From assembly GCA_036488085.1 (NCBI GenBank), contig DASXHZ010000065.1:137165-201164 (forward strand): DNA of 64,000 nucleotides, read 5' to 3'. A program made the position numbers and the translations under genes. Under the pieces are notes generated by a model, which saw only the letters and a list, made by a program, of their open reading frames with translations, was not told the DNA's origin and did no database searches. Positions 1 through 9,029 of this stretch are shown here, piece by piece; position 1 is the stretch's first letter; every line of letters starts with the position of its first letter. The stretch is from DASXHZ01 sp036488085 (GTDB lineage: Bacteria; Acidobacteriota; Thermoanaerobaculia; Gp7-AA8).

Positions 1-608
1 GGCATCCGCTGCTACAGCACCCCGCGGTCGAAGTCTATCTCCCGTGGGTGGGCGAACGTACTTGGCGCGCGGGAGCGTTCGAAAAGGGTGTCGATGCGTG
101 GATTTCGACCTGGAACCGCATGGCGCCCAACACGATCCCCGCGATGGCGAGGATAGCGGGCAATTACCTCAGCGGACAATTGATCAAGATGGAGGCGCTG
201 GCCAACGGATTCGCGGAGGCGATCGCGCTGGGGCCGGACGGCCACTGAGTGAGGGCTCGGGACAGAACGTCTTCGTCGTTCGCAGGCGTCCTCTACACTC
301 CGCCGTTCAACGGCACGCTGCTGGCGGGCATCACGCGTGACAGCGCGTTGACGATCGCGGACGACCTCGGGATGCGCGTCCGGGAGCAGGCGATGCCGAG
401 GGAGTCGCTCTACCCTGCCGACCAGATCTCCCTCGCCGGCACCGCGTCGGAAGTGACGCCGGTGAGGAGTCTCGATCGCCTCCGCATCGGCAGCGGCAAG
501 CGAGGTGCGGTGACCGAAACTGTCCAACAACCTTATCTCGACGTCGCTCGCGGCGCCGCTCCGCAGATGCGTGGCTGGCTGACGTACGTTCGCTGCGCAT
601 CCGGTTGA
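1..608 (+). pseudogene. ilvE: Decayed branched-chain amino-acid aminotransferase (C-terminal part)
   Basis: Remnant of a fold-type IV PLP aminotransferase that would make Val, Leu and Ile from their 2-oxo acids; the 5' end lies outside the window. Frame 3 gives family motifs STWNRMAPNTIP and AGNYLSGQL, then a stop at 246-248. The family motif SEGSGQNVFVV follows in frame 2, and from about 287 frame 3 resumes with GVLYTPPF, GITRDS, GTASEVTPVR and the terminal WLTYV. Two compensating frameshifts therefore flank roughly 14 codons. The codon aligned with the PLP-binding lysine of E. coli IlvE (AAKAGGNYL) is AGG, arginine, at 150-152. Loss of the Schiff-base lysine argues for true decay rather than sequencing error alone. 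Family assignment is secure; inactivation is inferred. Confidence 0.85.
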
Positions 609-680
609 AACGACCTCATCCTGCGGCCAGATGAAAAGACAGGCGGAGGACCCCAGTCGATCCGTGCGACGAGATACCAC

Positions 681-1463
681 TCAGTCAATCCCAAACTCGA
701 ATAGGACACCGCCAGGAGCGACGATACCGTATTCACCGGGGTCCAATTGGCTACGAGGCGTGAGACGCCACGTCCCGGGCGTCGTCTCCGACGCGTCATA
801 CGCGACTTGCCAGTGACTCGCCGGCACGACTCGCGCGGAGGCATTGAAGGCGCCCACCTTTTGTTCGATCTTCAACGAGCGATTGTTTTTGCGCCCATTG
901 ACATCCAGCTTACCAATGAAAAAGTAGCTACTGGGGTCATGGGGGCTGCGGACGAAGACGATAGGAAGCCGATTCGTCGTGCGCACGCGGGCGTGAAGAC
1001 CGGGGTAATCGAGGAATGTGAACACGACTGGCCAAAAGCCTGTGGTTGTCACGTCGCCAGAGGCGCCAGAAAGAGGCACCTCCTTATCGGCGATCATTAT
1101 GCCAATGGGTGAAGTTGTATTCGGCGCAACGGAGACGCGTTGATTCGCGATGGGTTGATTCGAGATCGGCGCGGTTCGGTCAATCATCGCCGCAATGACT
1201 CGAGCGCTGACGCCTGCTTCCTTCAGTCGAATGAGAGCATCGGTGCTCACATCGAAGTCGACGTCGGCGGTCTGCTTGATCTTCGCAACGATGACGTCAT
1301 CACCCAACTGTAGCTTGGAGAGTTTGACGACGTCCTTGTTGGACAACGCGGATTCATGAGCCGGTGCGCTCGTTTGTGCGAGCGTGCTCGCGTCCGACGA
1401 CACCTCGGTAGCGCTTGACGCCAAGACCACGAGGATGAATGCTGAACAGAACGACTTCACCAT
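681..1463 (-). CDS. Secreted protein with a short helical repeat domain, function unknown
   Basis: 260 aa. The start is fixed by an AGGAGG seven bases upstream of ATG 1463-1461 and by a signal peptide at its N-terminus (MVKSFCSAFILVVLASSATE). Residues about 40-100 (LSNKDVVKLSKLQLGDDVIV..KIKQ..DFDVSTDALIRLKEAGVSARVIAAMI) form a helical module with two related halves, seen in many uncharacterised soil-bacterial proteins. The C-terminal 130 residues look beta-rich and end in a pattern like PGEYGIV. No catalytic motif is visible. It is divergent from the CHAT-TPR gene, with about 97 bp between starts. Probably periplasmic; role unknown. Confidence 0.75.
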   Translation of the reverse strand: MVKSFCSAFILVVLASSATEVSSDASTLAQTSAPAHESALSNKDVVKLSKLQLGDDVIVAKIKQTADVDFDVSTDALIRLKEAGVSARVIAAMIDRTAPISNQPIANQRVSVAPNTTSPIGIMIADKEVPLSGASGDVTTTGFWPVVFTFLDYPGLHARVRTTNRLPIVFVRSPHDPSSYFFIGKLDVNGRKNNRSLKIEQKVGAFNASARVVPASHWQVAYDASETTPGTWRLTPRSQLDPGEYGIVAPGGVLFEFGID

Positions 1464-1560
1464 GGGGGGGCCTCCTGTGGTTACGGACACTTTCTGCTCG
1501 AAAGGGTGGCGCGGCCGTGCGTTGAGGTGGCGCCACATTCTCCGCGAAGGCGTGTCCTTG

Positions 1561-4500
1561 ATGAAAATGGTGCGGCGTTCCGTCTTGATCCTGATCCTAC
1601 TTGTCGTGATCGCGAACGCGCGAGCCGGCGAGCCTCCCCTCGCGGACAATCGGCTCGAGCGGATCATGGTGCTCTGGCCCTCGCATGATTACGCCGCGCT
1701 GCGCGTGCAGATCGACGAGGCGCTGAGGGTGTACCGCGAGGCCCGCGACCCTAAGAGTGAAGCGGTTGCGTACCTCTTCCTCAGCCTCGTCGACATGGCA
1801 GGCGGTGATGTGCAACAGACGCGGGTCCATATGGGCGAAGCGACCACGCGCTTGGAAGCGGCGCGCGACTACGTAGGGGCATGGCTGGCGTATTGGATGC
1901 TGGCCGAGCACGAGCGCTTGATCGGGGCTCAGTCCGACCAGACCCTCGCGTTCTACGAGCAGTCCTTGAAGATGCTCGACAAGGCCAAGTCCTCAAGCGC
2001 GCCCTTCTCTATCGACGCACTCATGGTCGTCGGTCCGGTGGTGGGATTGCCGCCCGCGGAATACGAGCCAGCCGCCGCGAAGCCCGAGGTTGACGAGCCG
2101 AGGATATTGCAGCTTCTCACGGTTTTTACCAGGGATGGATATGGCGCCGAATTCCTCCGGATCGGCGAGCTCGAGAAGGCCGACGACCAGCTTCGGCGAG
2201 CGAAGGAAGGCGCCGCTGTTTTCGGCGGAAGGATCGATCCGCCGATCGATCGACACATTGGCAATCTCCGCCGACGGCAGTGGCGGCTGGAGGAAGCGCG
2301 GGAGAGCTACAAGAAAGCGCTCGAAGGGTTGAAGGTGCTGCGGCCGGTGGGAACCATCACTGCTGCCCGATTGCGAGTGGACGTTTTCGGCGATCTGGCC
2401 GAGCTGGAGATGCTGAACGGGAGGATCGATGACGCTCTGGCGTGGAACGATCGCGCGCTGGAGCTCGTGCGCGCGGCGAATAGTGAAGAAACGGAGATTC
2501 TGTTCCTGCAGAGTCGTGCGGAGATGCTCGCGCACGCTGGCCGCTTCGCTCTCGCGGAAAGCATCTTCGCCCAGGCCTTGGCATTGGCTGAGAAGAAGGA
2601 GTACTTCTACTTACAGGTCTCGCTTTACTTGAGTCGTGCCGTGATGAACCGCGAGCGGGGTCGCTACGGTGCGGCGGCCGCGGACACGGAAAAATCGCTC
2701 GAGGCACTGTCGAGATCGAATGAGCCGTTGCGCGAGCCGGCGATCTGGGCGAACCTGGCAATGAGTTACATCCTGCTCGGTGCGGACCAAACGGCCAACC
2801 TCGCATTGCAGAAAGCGCGGCAGGTGGCGGAGAAGAACGATCGCTGCCTGGACCTCGCGGTGATCGATCTGATCGAGGCCTTGCGGAAGTTCGTGAATGG
2901 TGAGTCGTCCAATGCGGACTTCGTGAAGGCCGTCGAGCAATGGACTAACACTCCTGACGTCCTGAGTGTCCCAGGCTCGGAAGTGATCGCGCAGCTCATA
3001 CCCACGCTCTTGGACCCCGCTCGCGGCGATCCTCACTCGCCTCTGAGAAAGGAGGCCCTTTCACCAGGTATGGCCGAACTCCTTCAAGCCGGGGCACTTT
3101 TCAGCGAAGGCCGTCAACCCGCGAAGGCTCGGGGGCTGGCCGTGAAGGGGCTGGATCTCACTCGGAACCTGAAATATCGCGCCGGCGCGCTGGCAATTAT
3201 CGGGGGAACTTGGCTTGCCGAGGGCGACGACGACAAAGCGATCTCATATCTCGACAGGGCGATCGACGCGCTGGAAGCCGCGACCGAAGACGCCCGTGTG
3301 GATCCGGTCCTGAGCAACTCCGCCGATAGCGCCGGCTGGTCGTCGCGGGTCTATGAGCTGCTCATCCCCCTTCTGGTGAAGCACAACCGCTACGAGGAGG
3401 CTTTCGTCGTCGCCGAGCGCGCGCGTGCGCGAGTATTTCTTCAAATGCTGGGTAACCACCGGGTAACGCCCCATGGTGTGGAGAACACGCTTGCGGCCCA
3501 GGAAGCCGAAACGCTCCTCTTGCAGATATTGCACTGGGAGCAGCAGGCTCGCCTGGCCTCGACGAGACAACTCGACGACGACCTACGCGAGGCACGTCGG
3601 CGCTATGAGGCAGTGATGACGCGCGTGAAAGCCTCGAACACTGAGTACGCGGCGATAACGAGCGTACGGCCGCTCCAGGTCGATGCCATTCGCGCGGAGC
3701 TCCCGTCGAACACCACGCTGATCTCTTATTTCGCAACCGAGAATGACGTCCACGCGTGGGTGATCGATCGAACCATGCTGCAGTACGTTCACCTGCCCTT
3801 CGATCGCACCGATCTCGCTCGTACCAAGTGCGCAGCAATGCGGTTTCGTACTGGCGGACGCGGCGTTCGGCCGCTTGACTTGTCCTGCCAGGCTGCCACG
3901 GCCGAGGAGCTATACGGAAAGCTCTTGGCGCCCCTCCGACCCCACATACGTAATCCTCGGTTGATCATCGTGCCTCATGGCGCGCTGCACTACCTGTCGT
4001 TCGCCGCCTTCCGCGATCCGCGTACGTCGCGGTACCTGATCGACGACTACACAATCACATACGCGCCGAGCGCCAGCGCCATCCCGTTCATGCGTGACAA
4101 GGAGACGCCGATGAAGGGTAAAGCGCTGGTGATCGGCGCGCCGGCGGGTGTTTCGCCGGAACTGCCCGGCGCTTTGCGCGAGGCGCTGTTTGTCGGCGCC
4201 ATGCTTCATTCCGTACCAAAGGTCGGTGCTGCGGCGAAGGAAAGCCTCCTGTATCACCTGAACGGCGGCGTCGATCTCATCCACATCGCCACGCACGGGT
4301 TTTACGACGCCGACTCGCCGCTCTTCAGCGGCCTCGCGTTGGCCGAGGGCGACGGGAACGACGGCAAGCTCGAGGTGCACGAGATACTATCCGACGTCGA
4401 CCTTACAGGCGTGAATCTCGTCGTCCTCTCTGCCTGCGAGACCGCCCTCGGCAGGGACGGCGCTGGGGACGAGATTGTCGGGTTGACACGCGCCCTGCTG

Positions 4501-4728
4501 TACGCTGGCACGCCAGGAGTAATCTCGACGCTGTGGGAGATAGACGATTCGGCTGCGCTGGCGCTGATGAGCGATTTCTACCGGCACTTCATTAGCGGTG
4601 ACTCAGCCGCTGACGCGCTACGACACGCTCAGTTGCACCTCCTGCATGGCAACTACCCGGATCCGCGCGAATGGGCCGCTTTCACGCTCAACGGTGATCC
4701 GCAGGGCCGTTGGCCCTCCGCCCCATAA
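1561..4728 (+). CDS. TPR-repeat protein with C-terminal CHAT (caspase-like) domain
   Basis: 1055 aa. ATG 1561 was chosen because it begins a signal or anchor segment (MVRRSVLILILLVVIANARA). Residues about 30-650 are helical TPR-like repeats (for example EKADDQLRRAKEGAAVFGG, DDALAWNDRALELVRAAN). The last 350 residues are a CHAT domain: RLIIVPHGALHYLSF, IATHGFYD with candidate catalytic His912, SACETALG with Cys959, then GLTRALLYAGTPGVISTLW. Both members of the His/Cys dyad are present, so a caspase-like cysteine protease is plausible. CHAT-TPR proteins are common in multicellular and soil bacteria, and some act in protease-effector systems. No effector or CRISPR partner is adjacent, so the substrate is unknown. 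Confidence 0.9.
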   Translation: MKMVRRSVLILILLVVIANARAGEPPLADNRLERIMVLWPSHDYAALRVQIDEALRVYREARDPKSEAVAYLFLSLVDMAGGDVQQTRVHMGEATTRLEAARDYVGAWLAYWMLAEHERLIGAQSDQTLAFYEQSLKMLDKAKSSSAPFSIDALMVVGPVVGLPPAEYEPAAAKPEVDEPRILQLLTVFTRDGYGAEFLRIGELEKADDQLRRAKEGAAVFGGRIDPPIDRHIGNLRRRQWRLEEARESYKKALEGLKVLRPVGTITAARLRVDVFGDLAELEMLNGRIDDALAWNDRALELVRAANSEETEILFLQSRAEMLAHAGRFALAESIFAQALALAEKKEYFYLQVSLYLSRAVMNRERGRYGAAAADTEKSLEALSRSNEPLREPAIWANLAMSYILLGADQTANLALQKARQVAEKNDRCLDLAVIDLIEALRKFVNGESSNADFVKAVEQWTNTPDVLSVPGSEVIAQLIPTLLDPARGDPHSPLRKEALSPGMAELLQAGALFSEGRQPAKARGLAVKGLDLTRNLKYRAGALAIIGGTWLAEGDDDKAISYLDRAIDALEAATEDARVDPVLSNSADSAGWSSRVYELLIPLLVKHNRYEEAFVVAERARARVFLQMLGNHRVTPHGVENTLAAQEAETLLLQILHWEQQARLASTRQLDDDLREARRRYEAVMTRVKASNTEYAAITSVRPLQVDAIRAELPSNTTLISYFATENDVHAWVIDRTMLQYVHLPFDRTDLARTKCAAMRFRTGGRGVRPLDLSCQAATAEELYGKLLAPLRPHIRNPRLIIVPHGALHYLSFAAFRDPRTSRYLIDDYTITYAPSASAIPFMRDKETPMKGKALVIGAPAGVSPELPGALREALFVGAMLHSVPKVGAAAKESLLYHLNGGVDLIHIATHGFYDADSPLFSGLALAEGDGNDGKLEVHEILSDVDLTGVNLVVLSACETALGRDGAGDEIVGLTRALLYAGTPGVISTLWEIDDSAALALMSDFYRHFISGDSAADALRHAQLHLLHGNYPDPREWAAFTLNGDPQGRWPSAP

Positions 4729-4888
4729 TGAGCATTTCCATTACCAACCGCTTCCAGGCGCGTGTCCCCACGTTACATTCGGCGGCTATTCGCAACCCTT
4801 GGTGTAAGCAAGGTCGGCCTATGCCGCGGCCGGCAACGTCTCGACCTCGGCGCCGGTAACGGTCACGACGCAGTAGTGCTACCTCAGC
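4729..4888. other. Intergenic region, nothing recognised
   Basis: About 160 bp between the CHAT gene and the kinase remnant. No gene, RNA or convincing terminator was seen. Confidence 0.5.
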
Positions 4889-5392
4889 GCAAGCCGCTCA
4901 CCGCGAACAACGACGTCAGGAGCAGCTTGTACCCGAAGACGTAACTGTCGCTGTCGCTCGCGTAGAGGATCGGCGGTCCACCTCTTCACCGTCGATATGC
5001 CCGACGATGTAGCGCCGCGGGTTCTGGTGCGTGACGAGCAGCGTCCCGTCGGGTGCGATGTCGTGGAGGAACACGCCTCCCAGCGTGTTGAAGACCTCGC
5101 GCGACTCCCGGTCGCGCGACACGGCGTAGATCGAGACGCTGCGACCCTCCTGGCCGTGCTTCGGCACGCCGCTGTACCAGATCTCGCCGGTCAAGGGGTT
5201 CCACGCCAGTCCCCAGGCGATGTAGAGATCGTCGGTGAGCGGTTCGGCGTGGCCATGGAGGTCCGTGCCGAAATTGTCACCGGCGAAGGGGTGCTCGATG
5301 AATGCGATCTCGCGGCCGTCCGGCGAGATCCGTATGTCGCTGATCCACGACGGCGATTCGTACACGCGGTGTCCGACCGGATACTCGATCTG
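4889..5392 (-). pseudogene. Partial dead copy of the kinase-propeller gene at 16.5-19.0 kb
   Basis: Two blocks match the minus-strand kinase gene. Bases 4889-4973 match about 16491-16567 (its 3' end), and 4974-5392 match about 17271-17701. Roughly 700 bp between the blocks is missing, and the junction at about 4973 is out of frame, so the reading ends in a nonsense tail and a stop. Inside the second block the VRVV codons of the parent are deleted. Similarity stops abruptly at 5392. Encoded residues such as SPSWISDIRISPDGREIAF and WNPLTGEIWYSGVPKHG are nearly identical to the parent, so the copy is fairly recent. It has no kinase domain and is unlikely to be expressed. Confidence 0.85.
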
Positions 5393-5444
5393 CGGAAGTT
5401 GCGGGACGCGCTGAGGAAGTAATACATCGCCTGCGCCTCGCCGG

Positions 5445-5480
5445 AAAAAGGCCGGACGCGCTCATCGCGCGCCCGGCCGC
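5445..5480 (-). terminator. Rho-independent terminator for the 5.5-6.1 kb gene
   Basis: Read on the minus strand, a GC-rich stem (CGGCCGGGCGCGC pairing with GCGCGTCCGGCC around a short loop) is followed directly by TTTTT. It lies about 20 bp after the stop of the gene ending at 5499. Confidence 0.8.
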
Positions 5481-5498
5481 GTTTCCTAAACGCTCGCT

Positions 5499-6071
5499 TT
5501 ACGCTTTGACCTCCGGCGTATCGAGAAGATGCTGCTGCGGTGCGGGCTGCGGTGTCGGCGCCGGTGCCGGAGCCTGAGGCGTCGTCTGCTGCGGCTTCTT
5601 ACGATTCGCCGCCTTCTTCAGACGCTTGACCTCCTGCACGTGGGGCACGAGAAGAACGTTTGCCGGGTCCTTGGCCAGTTGTGTTCCGATCCCGTATGCC
5701 TGCTCCGCGATGACGGCAAGACGGTACCGGCGGCCGAGGTTCGCGCCGGAGACGCCGTTCCACAGCGCTTTCAGCTCGTTCTCCACCGTGGCCCAGCGGT
5801 TCATCTCATCCTGCAGAGCGTTGACGTCGCCGGGCGGCTGCTTGATCGCCGACGAGACGTCATCCGAGGCGCCGATCACGCTGATCGACGCCTGTAGAAC
5901 GTCCGGCGGTATCTGGGCACGCTTGCGCATGGTCGTCCGCTGCTGCGGGGTGAGCGGGGTGATCTCCGGCAACTGATCGCGGATCGTTCGCAACTGAGCG
6001 ATGGCGGCTTCCGGGGTCAGTTTTGGCGTGCCGGCGGGGGTGTTGAGGTTTCCCTGGACATTGATAGACAT
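5499..6071 (-). CDS. Hypothetical protein with Pro/Gln-rich tail
   Basis: 190 aa. Start ATG 6071 has an AGGGAGAG sequence upstream. The N-terminal 150 residues are predicted mostly helical (PEAAIAQLRTIRDQLPEI, DEMNRWATVENELKALW), with no signal peptide or membrane segment. The C-terminus is a low-complexity, basic then Pro/Ala/Gln-rich tail (KKAANRKKPQQTTPQAPAP). It is monocistronic with its own strong terminator. I do not recognise the family. Confidence 0.75.
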   Translation of the reverse strand: MSINVQGNLNTPAGTPKLTPEAAIAQLRTIRDQLPEITPLTPQQRTTMRKRAQIPPDVLQASISVIGASDDVSSAIKQPPGDVNALQDEMNRWATVENELKALWNGVSGANLGRRYRLAVIAEQAYGIGTQLAKDPANVLLVPHVQEVKRLKKAANRKKPQQTTPQAPAPAPTPQPAPQQHLLDTPEVKA

Positions 6072-6383
6072 TGCGATGCTCTCCCTTCATTTGTCTGTCC
6101 GGTGAGAGCGCCAAGACCCTTCTAGACGAGCGAGGCGATCACCGGCTGGAATCCCCGGCCACACGCCGGTTCATCCGGATTGATGATTTCCCCGGAGTGC
6201 GCGCGCACCCCGAGTGTCCTCGGCAGGAGGAGCATCGCTCGACTCCCGCAGGGATACGATCATTTGGCATTCCAACCGATCGATCGTACCCGTTCGCCGG
6301 CGAATTCGTTCTCACGTTGAGGATCCGACTTCGCAGTTTGGAATTCTACCAAGGTCAGCGCTAACGTGTCAAGCAGAATTTTT
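6072..6383. other. Intergenic leader, nothing recognised
   Basis: About 310 bp between the start of the 5.5-6.1 kb gene and the hairpin array. It presumably holds the promoter of the minus-strand gene. No gene was seen. Confidence 0.4.
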
Positions 6384-6840
6384 CGTCCGAGCTACGGACA
6401 CCGCGCCCGAGGTCCGGACGGCACGTCGTAGGTTCGGACGGGGCGCCGGAAGTTCGGACCGGACGCCGGAAGTTCGGACGGGGCGCGGGAAGTTCGGACG
6501 GGGCGTCCGGAAGTTCGGACAGGTCGCCGGAAGTTTGGACGGCCTGTCCGCACCTCGGGCGCGGATGTCCGAGGTGCGGACACGCCCGGCGGAACTTCCG
6601 GACGCCGTGTCCGAAGTGCCGGACGCGGTGTCGGGAACTCCGGACGTGCCGTCCGGAACCTCGGACGCGATGTCCGATGTCCCGCCACGCCCGGCGGAAG
6701 TTCCGGACGCTCTGTCCGAACTGCCGAACACGATGTCGGGAGCTCCGGACAGGGCGTCCGGAGTCTCGGACGGCGCGTCCGGACCTCCGCCGGGCTCGCC
6801 CGCACTCCGGACACGCCGTCCGCGTTTTTGGACGGGTCGT
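6384..6840. repeat. Degenerate array of about 20 short hairpins with ~21-bp period
   Basis: Around 20 consecutive units, each close to a 16-base inverted repeat of the form GTCSG-N6-CSGAC (examples GTCCGGAAGTTCGGAC, GTCCGAAGTGCCGGAC, GTCGGGAACTCCGGAC), separated by 4-5 variable bases. Unit length is therefore about 20-21 bp, two helical turns. Arms are conserved while loops and linkers vary. Several reading frames stay open across it on both strands, but the translations are low-complexity, so coding is unlikely. The array abuts the 3' end of the isochorismatase-fold gene. Confidence 0.85.
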
Positions 6841-6844
6841 CGGC

Positions 6845-7408
6845 CTACGCACTCGGTCGTCCGACTTCAGCTATCACTTCGTCTGTCGAGCGCACTTGCT
6901 TCCGGCCAATGAAGCGCGGGATCAGCAAGAGCGCTGCATCATGAATCGCGGCCCCAGCGTGACTCGCGCACGCGTCGGCGACGACTACGGGTTCGATGTT
7001 GCGCTCGAAGGCATCCACGGCGGTCTTGAGCACGCACCCGTCAGTTGCGACGCCGCACACGACAATGCGTTTGACGAGGGCGTTCTCAAGAATCTTCCCG
7101 ACTTCGGGAACGAACGCACTGTACCCGTGCTTGTCGACAATCTGCTCAGCGAACGGCTCCAGCTGCTCGATGATATCGATCTCAGGGCTCGCCATGAATC
7201 GCGACCAACCGATCCACCGCACGTAGGGGCTATCGGGTTGATTGAGAAACCGTGTGAAGACAACCGTGGACCAGGCGCCGAGCTCGAGGAGCCGTCGTAT
7301 GTTCGGCACGATGTGCTCGGAGTTGTGATTCACAAACCCGTTCTGCATATCGACGACGAGAAGGGCCGTCGCGTTGTCGGGTGTCGAGGACTTTGCTAAT
7401 TTAATCAT
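6845..7408 (-). CDS. Isochorismatase-fold cysteine hydrolase
   Basis: 187 aa, typical length for the isochorismatase-like hydrolase family. The triad is in place: Asp20 in LLVVDMQNGF, Lys93 in VDKHGYSAF and Cys125 in CGVATDGCV. The DWHP..H metal motif of nicotinamidases is absent, so nicotinamide is not a safe guess for the substrate. Its start overlaps the stop of the upstream SIR2-like gene by 8 bp, so the two are co-translated. Substrates in the family include isochorismate, N-carbamoyl compounds and amides. In this context it may process a product or signal linked to the SIR2 protein, which is inference only. Confidence 0.85.
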   Translation of the reverse strand: MIKLAKSSTPDNATALLVVDMQNGFVNHNSEHIVPNIRRLLELGAWSTVVFTRFLNQPDSPYVRWIGWSRFMASPEIDIIEQLEPFAEQIVDKHGYSAFVPEVGKILENALVKRIVVCGVATDGCVLKTAVDAFERNIEPVVVADACASHAGAAIHDAALLLIPRFIGRKQVRSTDEVIAEVGRPSA

Positions 7409-9029
7409 GTGCCATCCGCCATTGGTTCTCGATTCTGCTTGTTTTTATGATCGCCTCACGCGCCAGAGTCAACGGCGTTGCGTCGCGTGATCCTGTGGCG
7501 AGGGTACGGTTCAAAATTGGGTGCACGTGCTGCTCCACGAAGCCGGCGATTGTGGGATCAATCGCGCGGGCGTGAAGGAGAAGTTCGAGGAGCCACCAAA
7601 GCGCTTGCAACTCTGCCTCGAAGTCTAGGATTGCAGTAGCTAGGGCGTCCTGTGAGGTCAGGAATGCCACGCCCGACCATGCCGCGCATCCGCGCAGCCG
7701 ATCGACGTACTTGAATTCCTCAAGATCGGCTTCGATACCCGTCTGGAGGTACTTGCGCTCGGCCTCAGCGCTGGCGTCCCCGGCCGCCACGTCATCAGGT
7801 CCGCGGTATGCGTCGACGAGGATGGAGGGGCATGAGAGCAGTTGGAGCATCGCCGCGAGCTTCGGATGCGCGGCCGGCTCCGACAACCGTACGACGCTCA
7901 GAGCGTATTCTTTTGCCGGTAGCGGCGTCCGGAGCACGTCAGGGAGATTCCACTCTGCCTTCGCCCGAACTTCATTCATCGCAGCTGTGATCGATGGGAC
8001 GCCTGGGCCGTCGAGGATCTGCTTGTACAAGTCGCGCCGCTGTTGAGCGAACTCGCTGATCGATGGGTAGAGGACGTCTGACCTCCGCCACGCGCACGCG
8101 ACGCCGAAGTCGAACCAATCGACCGCCGTGTCGTCTACGAAGGTGCATCGTCGGCCGTGTTCCAGAGCGGTCCCGGCACTCGGTGGTGGGGGACACCCGA
8201 CAATGAACGGGTGGAAGCAAGTCCACTGTAAGCGAATCGGGGATGGCTCGTCCGGCCCGAGGAGGCTCGCGTGCAAAGCACCTACAAAGGAATCGAATGT
8301 CCCGTCGTCACCCGTGATTTGATTCTCATGGCTCCCGCGAGATCGAAGCGTTACGGCGAAGGTTCCCGTCGCCGGCGTGGGATTCACGTACCAGATAGAC
8401 GAGCCCTTTGAGTCGATGACCCGCTGGAGATTAGCGTCCGCGAATCGACTTCCCAGAATGATGACATCATCAGACGCGAAGGTCTGCCGTAACTGCTCTT
8501 CAACCTCTTTCGTGTACTGCAACGTCTCGGTGTCCGTCAGCGCGAACTCGTGTTCCTTAAGGTCGCCATGGAGCTTCACGATTTTGATCCGCGGCGACTT
8601 GCGACGAAGCCGCGTCGCTAGGTCCTTCAGCGGGCGTTCAGCCGTGTGCACATGTACCACGTACTGCTCGGGCGACACACCGACGGCGTTCAACGCCACT
8701 TCGAGGAGATTGTCGAAGTTGGTAGTCAGAATGGTCGAGAAGAACCCCTCGCGGATGAGCTTCGCGAGTTGCAGAGCCGCAGGCGACGGGTGGAGGCCTT
8801 CAATGTGGGGTCGAAGGATGGTGTAGCGCTCTTCACTGCTACGGCCTTCCATGCGACGTGAGAACTCTTCGTACGTCGTGCACCCGACCGCCCTGATGAT
8901 GGGGTCGAACAGCGATGCACCGGACGACTGTGACGCACCGGCGCCCACGAAGAGTAGGTACGGCCTCGTGTGAGCCGCCTCGCGGCGATCGCGGATCAAG
9001 CTGATCAGCATCGTCAATTGGTTCGACAT
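7401..9029 (-). CDS. SIR2-like domain protein (putative NADase) with long unknown C-terminus
   Basis: 542 aa. Start ATG 9029 is preceded by AAGGAGAG. The N-terminal 220 residues carry SIR2-type NAD-binding motifs in order: FVGAGAS (28-33), LTTNFDN (101-107), KLHGD with candidate catalytic His154, and GSRFAD (193-198). This pattern matches SIR2 domains of bacterial anti-phage proteins, which hydrolyse NAD, rather than classical deacetylases; no zinc-finger Cys quartet is visible. The remaining 320 residues are not recognised and may sense the trigger. It is the first gene of a two-gene overlapping unit with the isochorismatase-fold hydrolase. An abortive-infection role is plausible but not shown. 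Confidence 0.8.
   Translation of the reverse strand: MSNQLTMLISLIRDRREAAHTRPYLLFVGAGASQSSGASLFDPIIRAVGCTTYEEFSRRMEGRSSEERYTILRPHIEGLHPSPAALQLAKLIREGFFSTILTTNFDNLLEVALNAVGVSPEQYVVHVHTAERPLKDLATRLRRKSPRIKIVKLHGDLKEHEFALTDTETLQYTKEVEEQLRQTFASDDVIILGSRFADANLQRVIDSKGSSIWYVNPTPATGTFAVTLRSRGSHENQITGDDGTFDSFVGALHASLLGPDEPSPIRLQWTCFHPFIVGCPPPPSAGTALEHGRRCTFVDDTAVDWFDFGVACAWRRSDVLYPSISEFAQQRRDLYKQILDGPGVPSITAAMNEVRAKAEWNLPDVLRTPLPAKEYALSVVRLSEPAAHPKLAAMLQLLSCPSILVDAYRGPDDVAAGDASAEAERKYLQTGIEADLEEFKYVDRLRGCAAWSGVAFLTSQDALATAILDFEAELQALWWLLELLLHARAIDPTIAGFVEQHVHPILNRTLATGSRDATPLTLAREAIIKTSRIENQWRMAHD

Noticed and set aside
6384..6840. CRISPR array
   Set aside because: No invariant repeat, no unique spacers of even length, and no cas genes in the window.
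6214..6912. 232-codon frame running through the hairpin array
   Set aside because: Several frames on both strands stay open across the repeats; the translation is low-complexity and the unit length varies, so coding is unlikely.
6845..7408. Nicotinamidase paired with the SIR2 NADase
   Set aside because: The DWHP..H metal-binding motif of nicotinamidases is missing; only the general isochorismatase-fold triad is supported.
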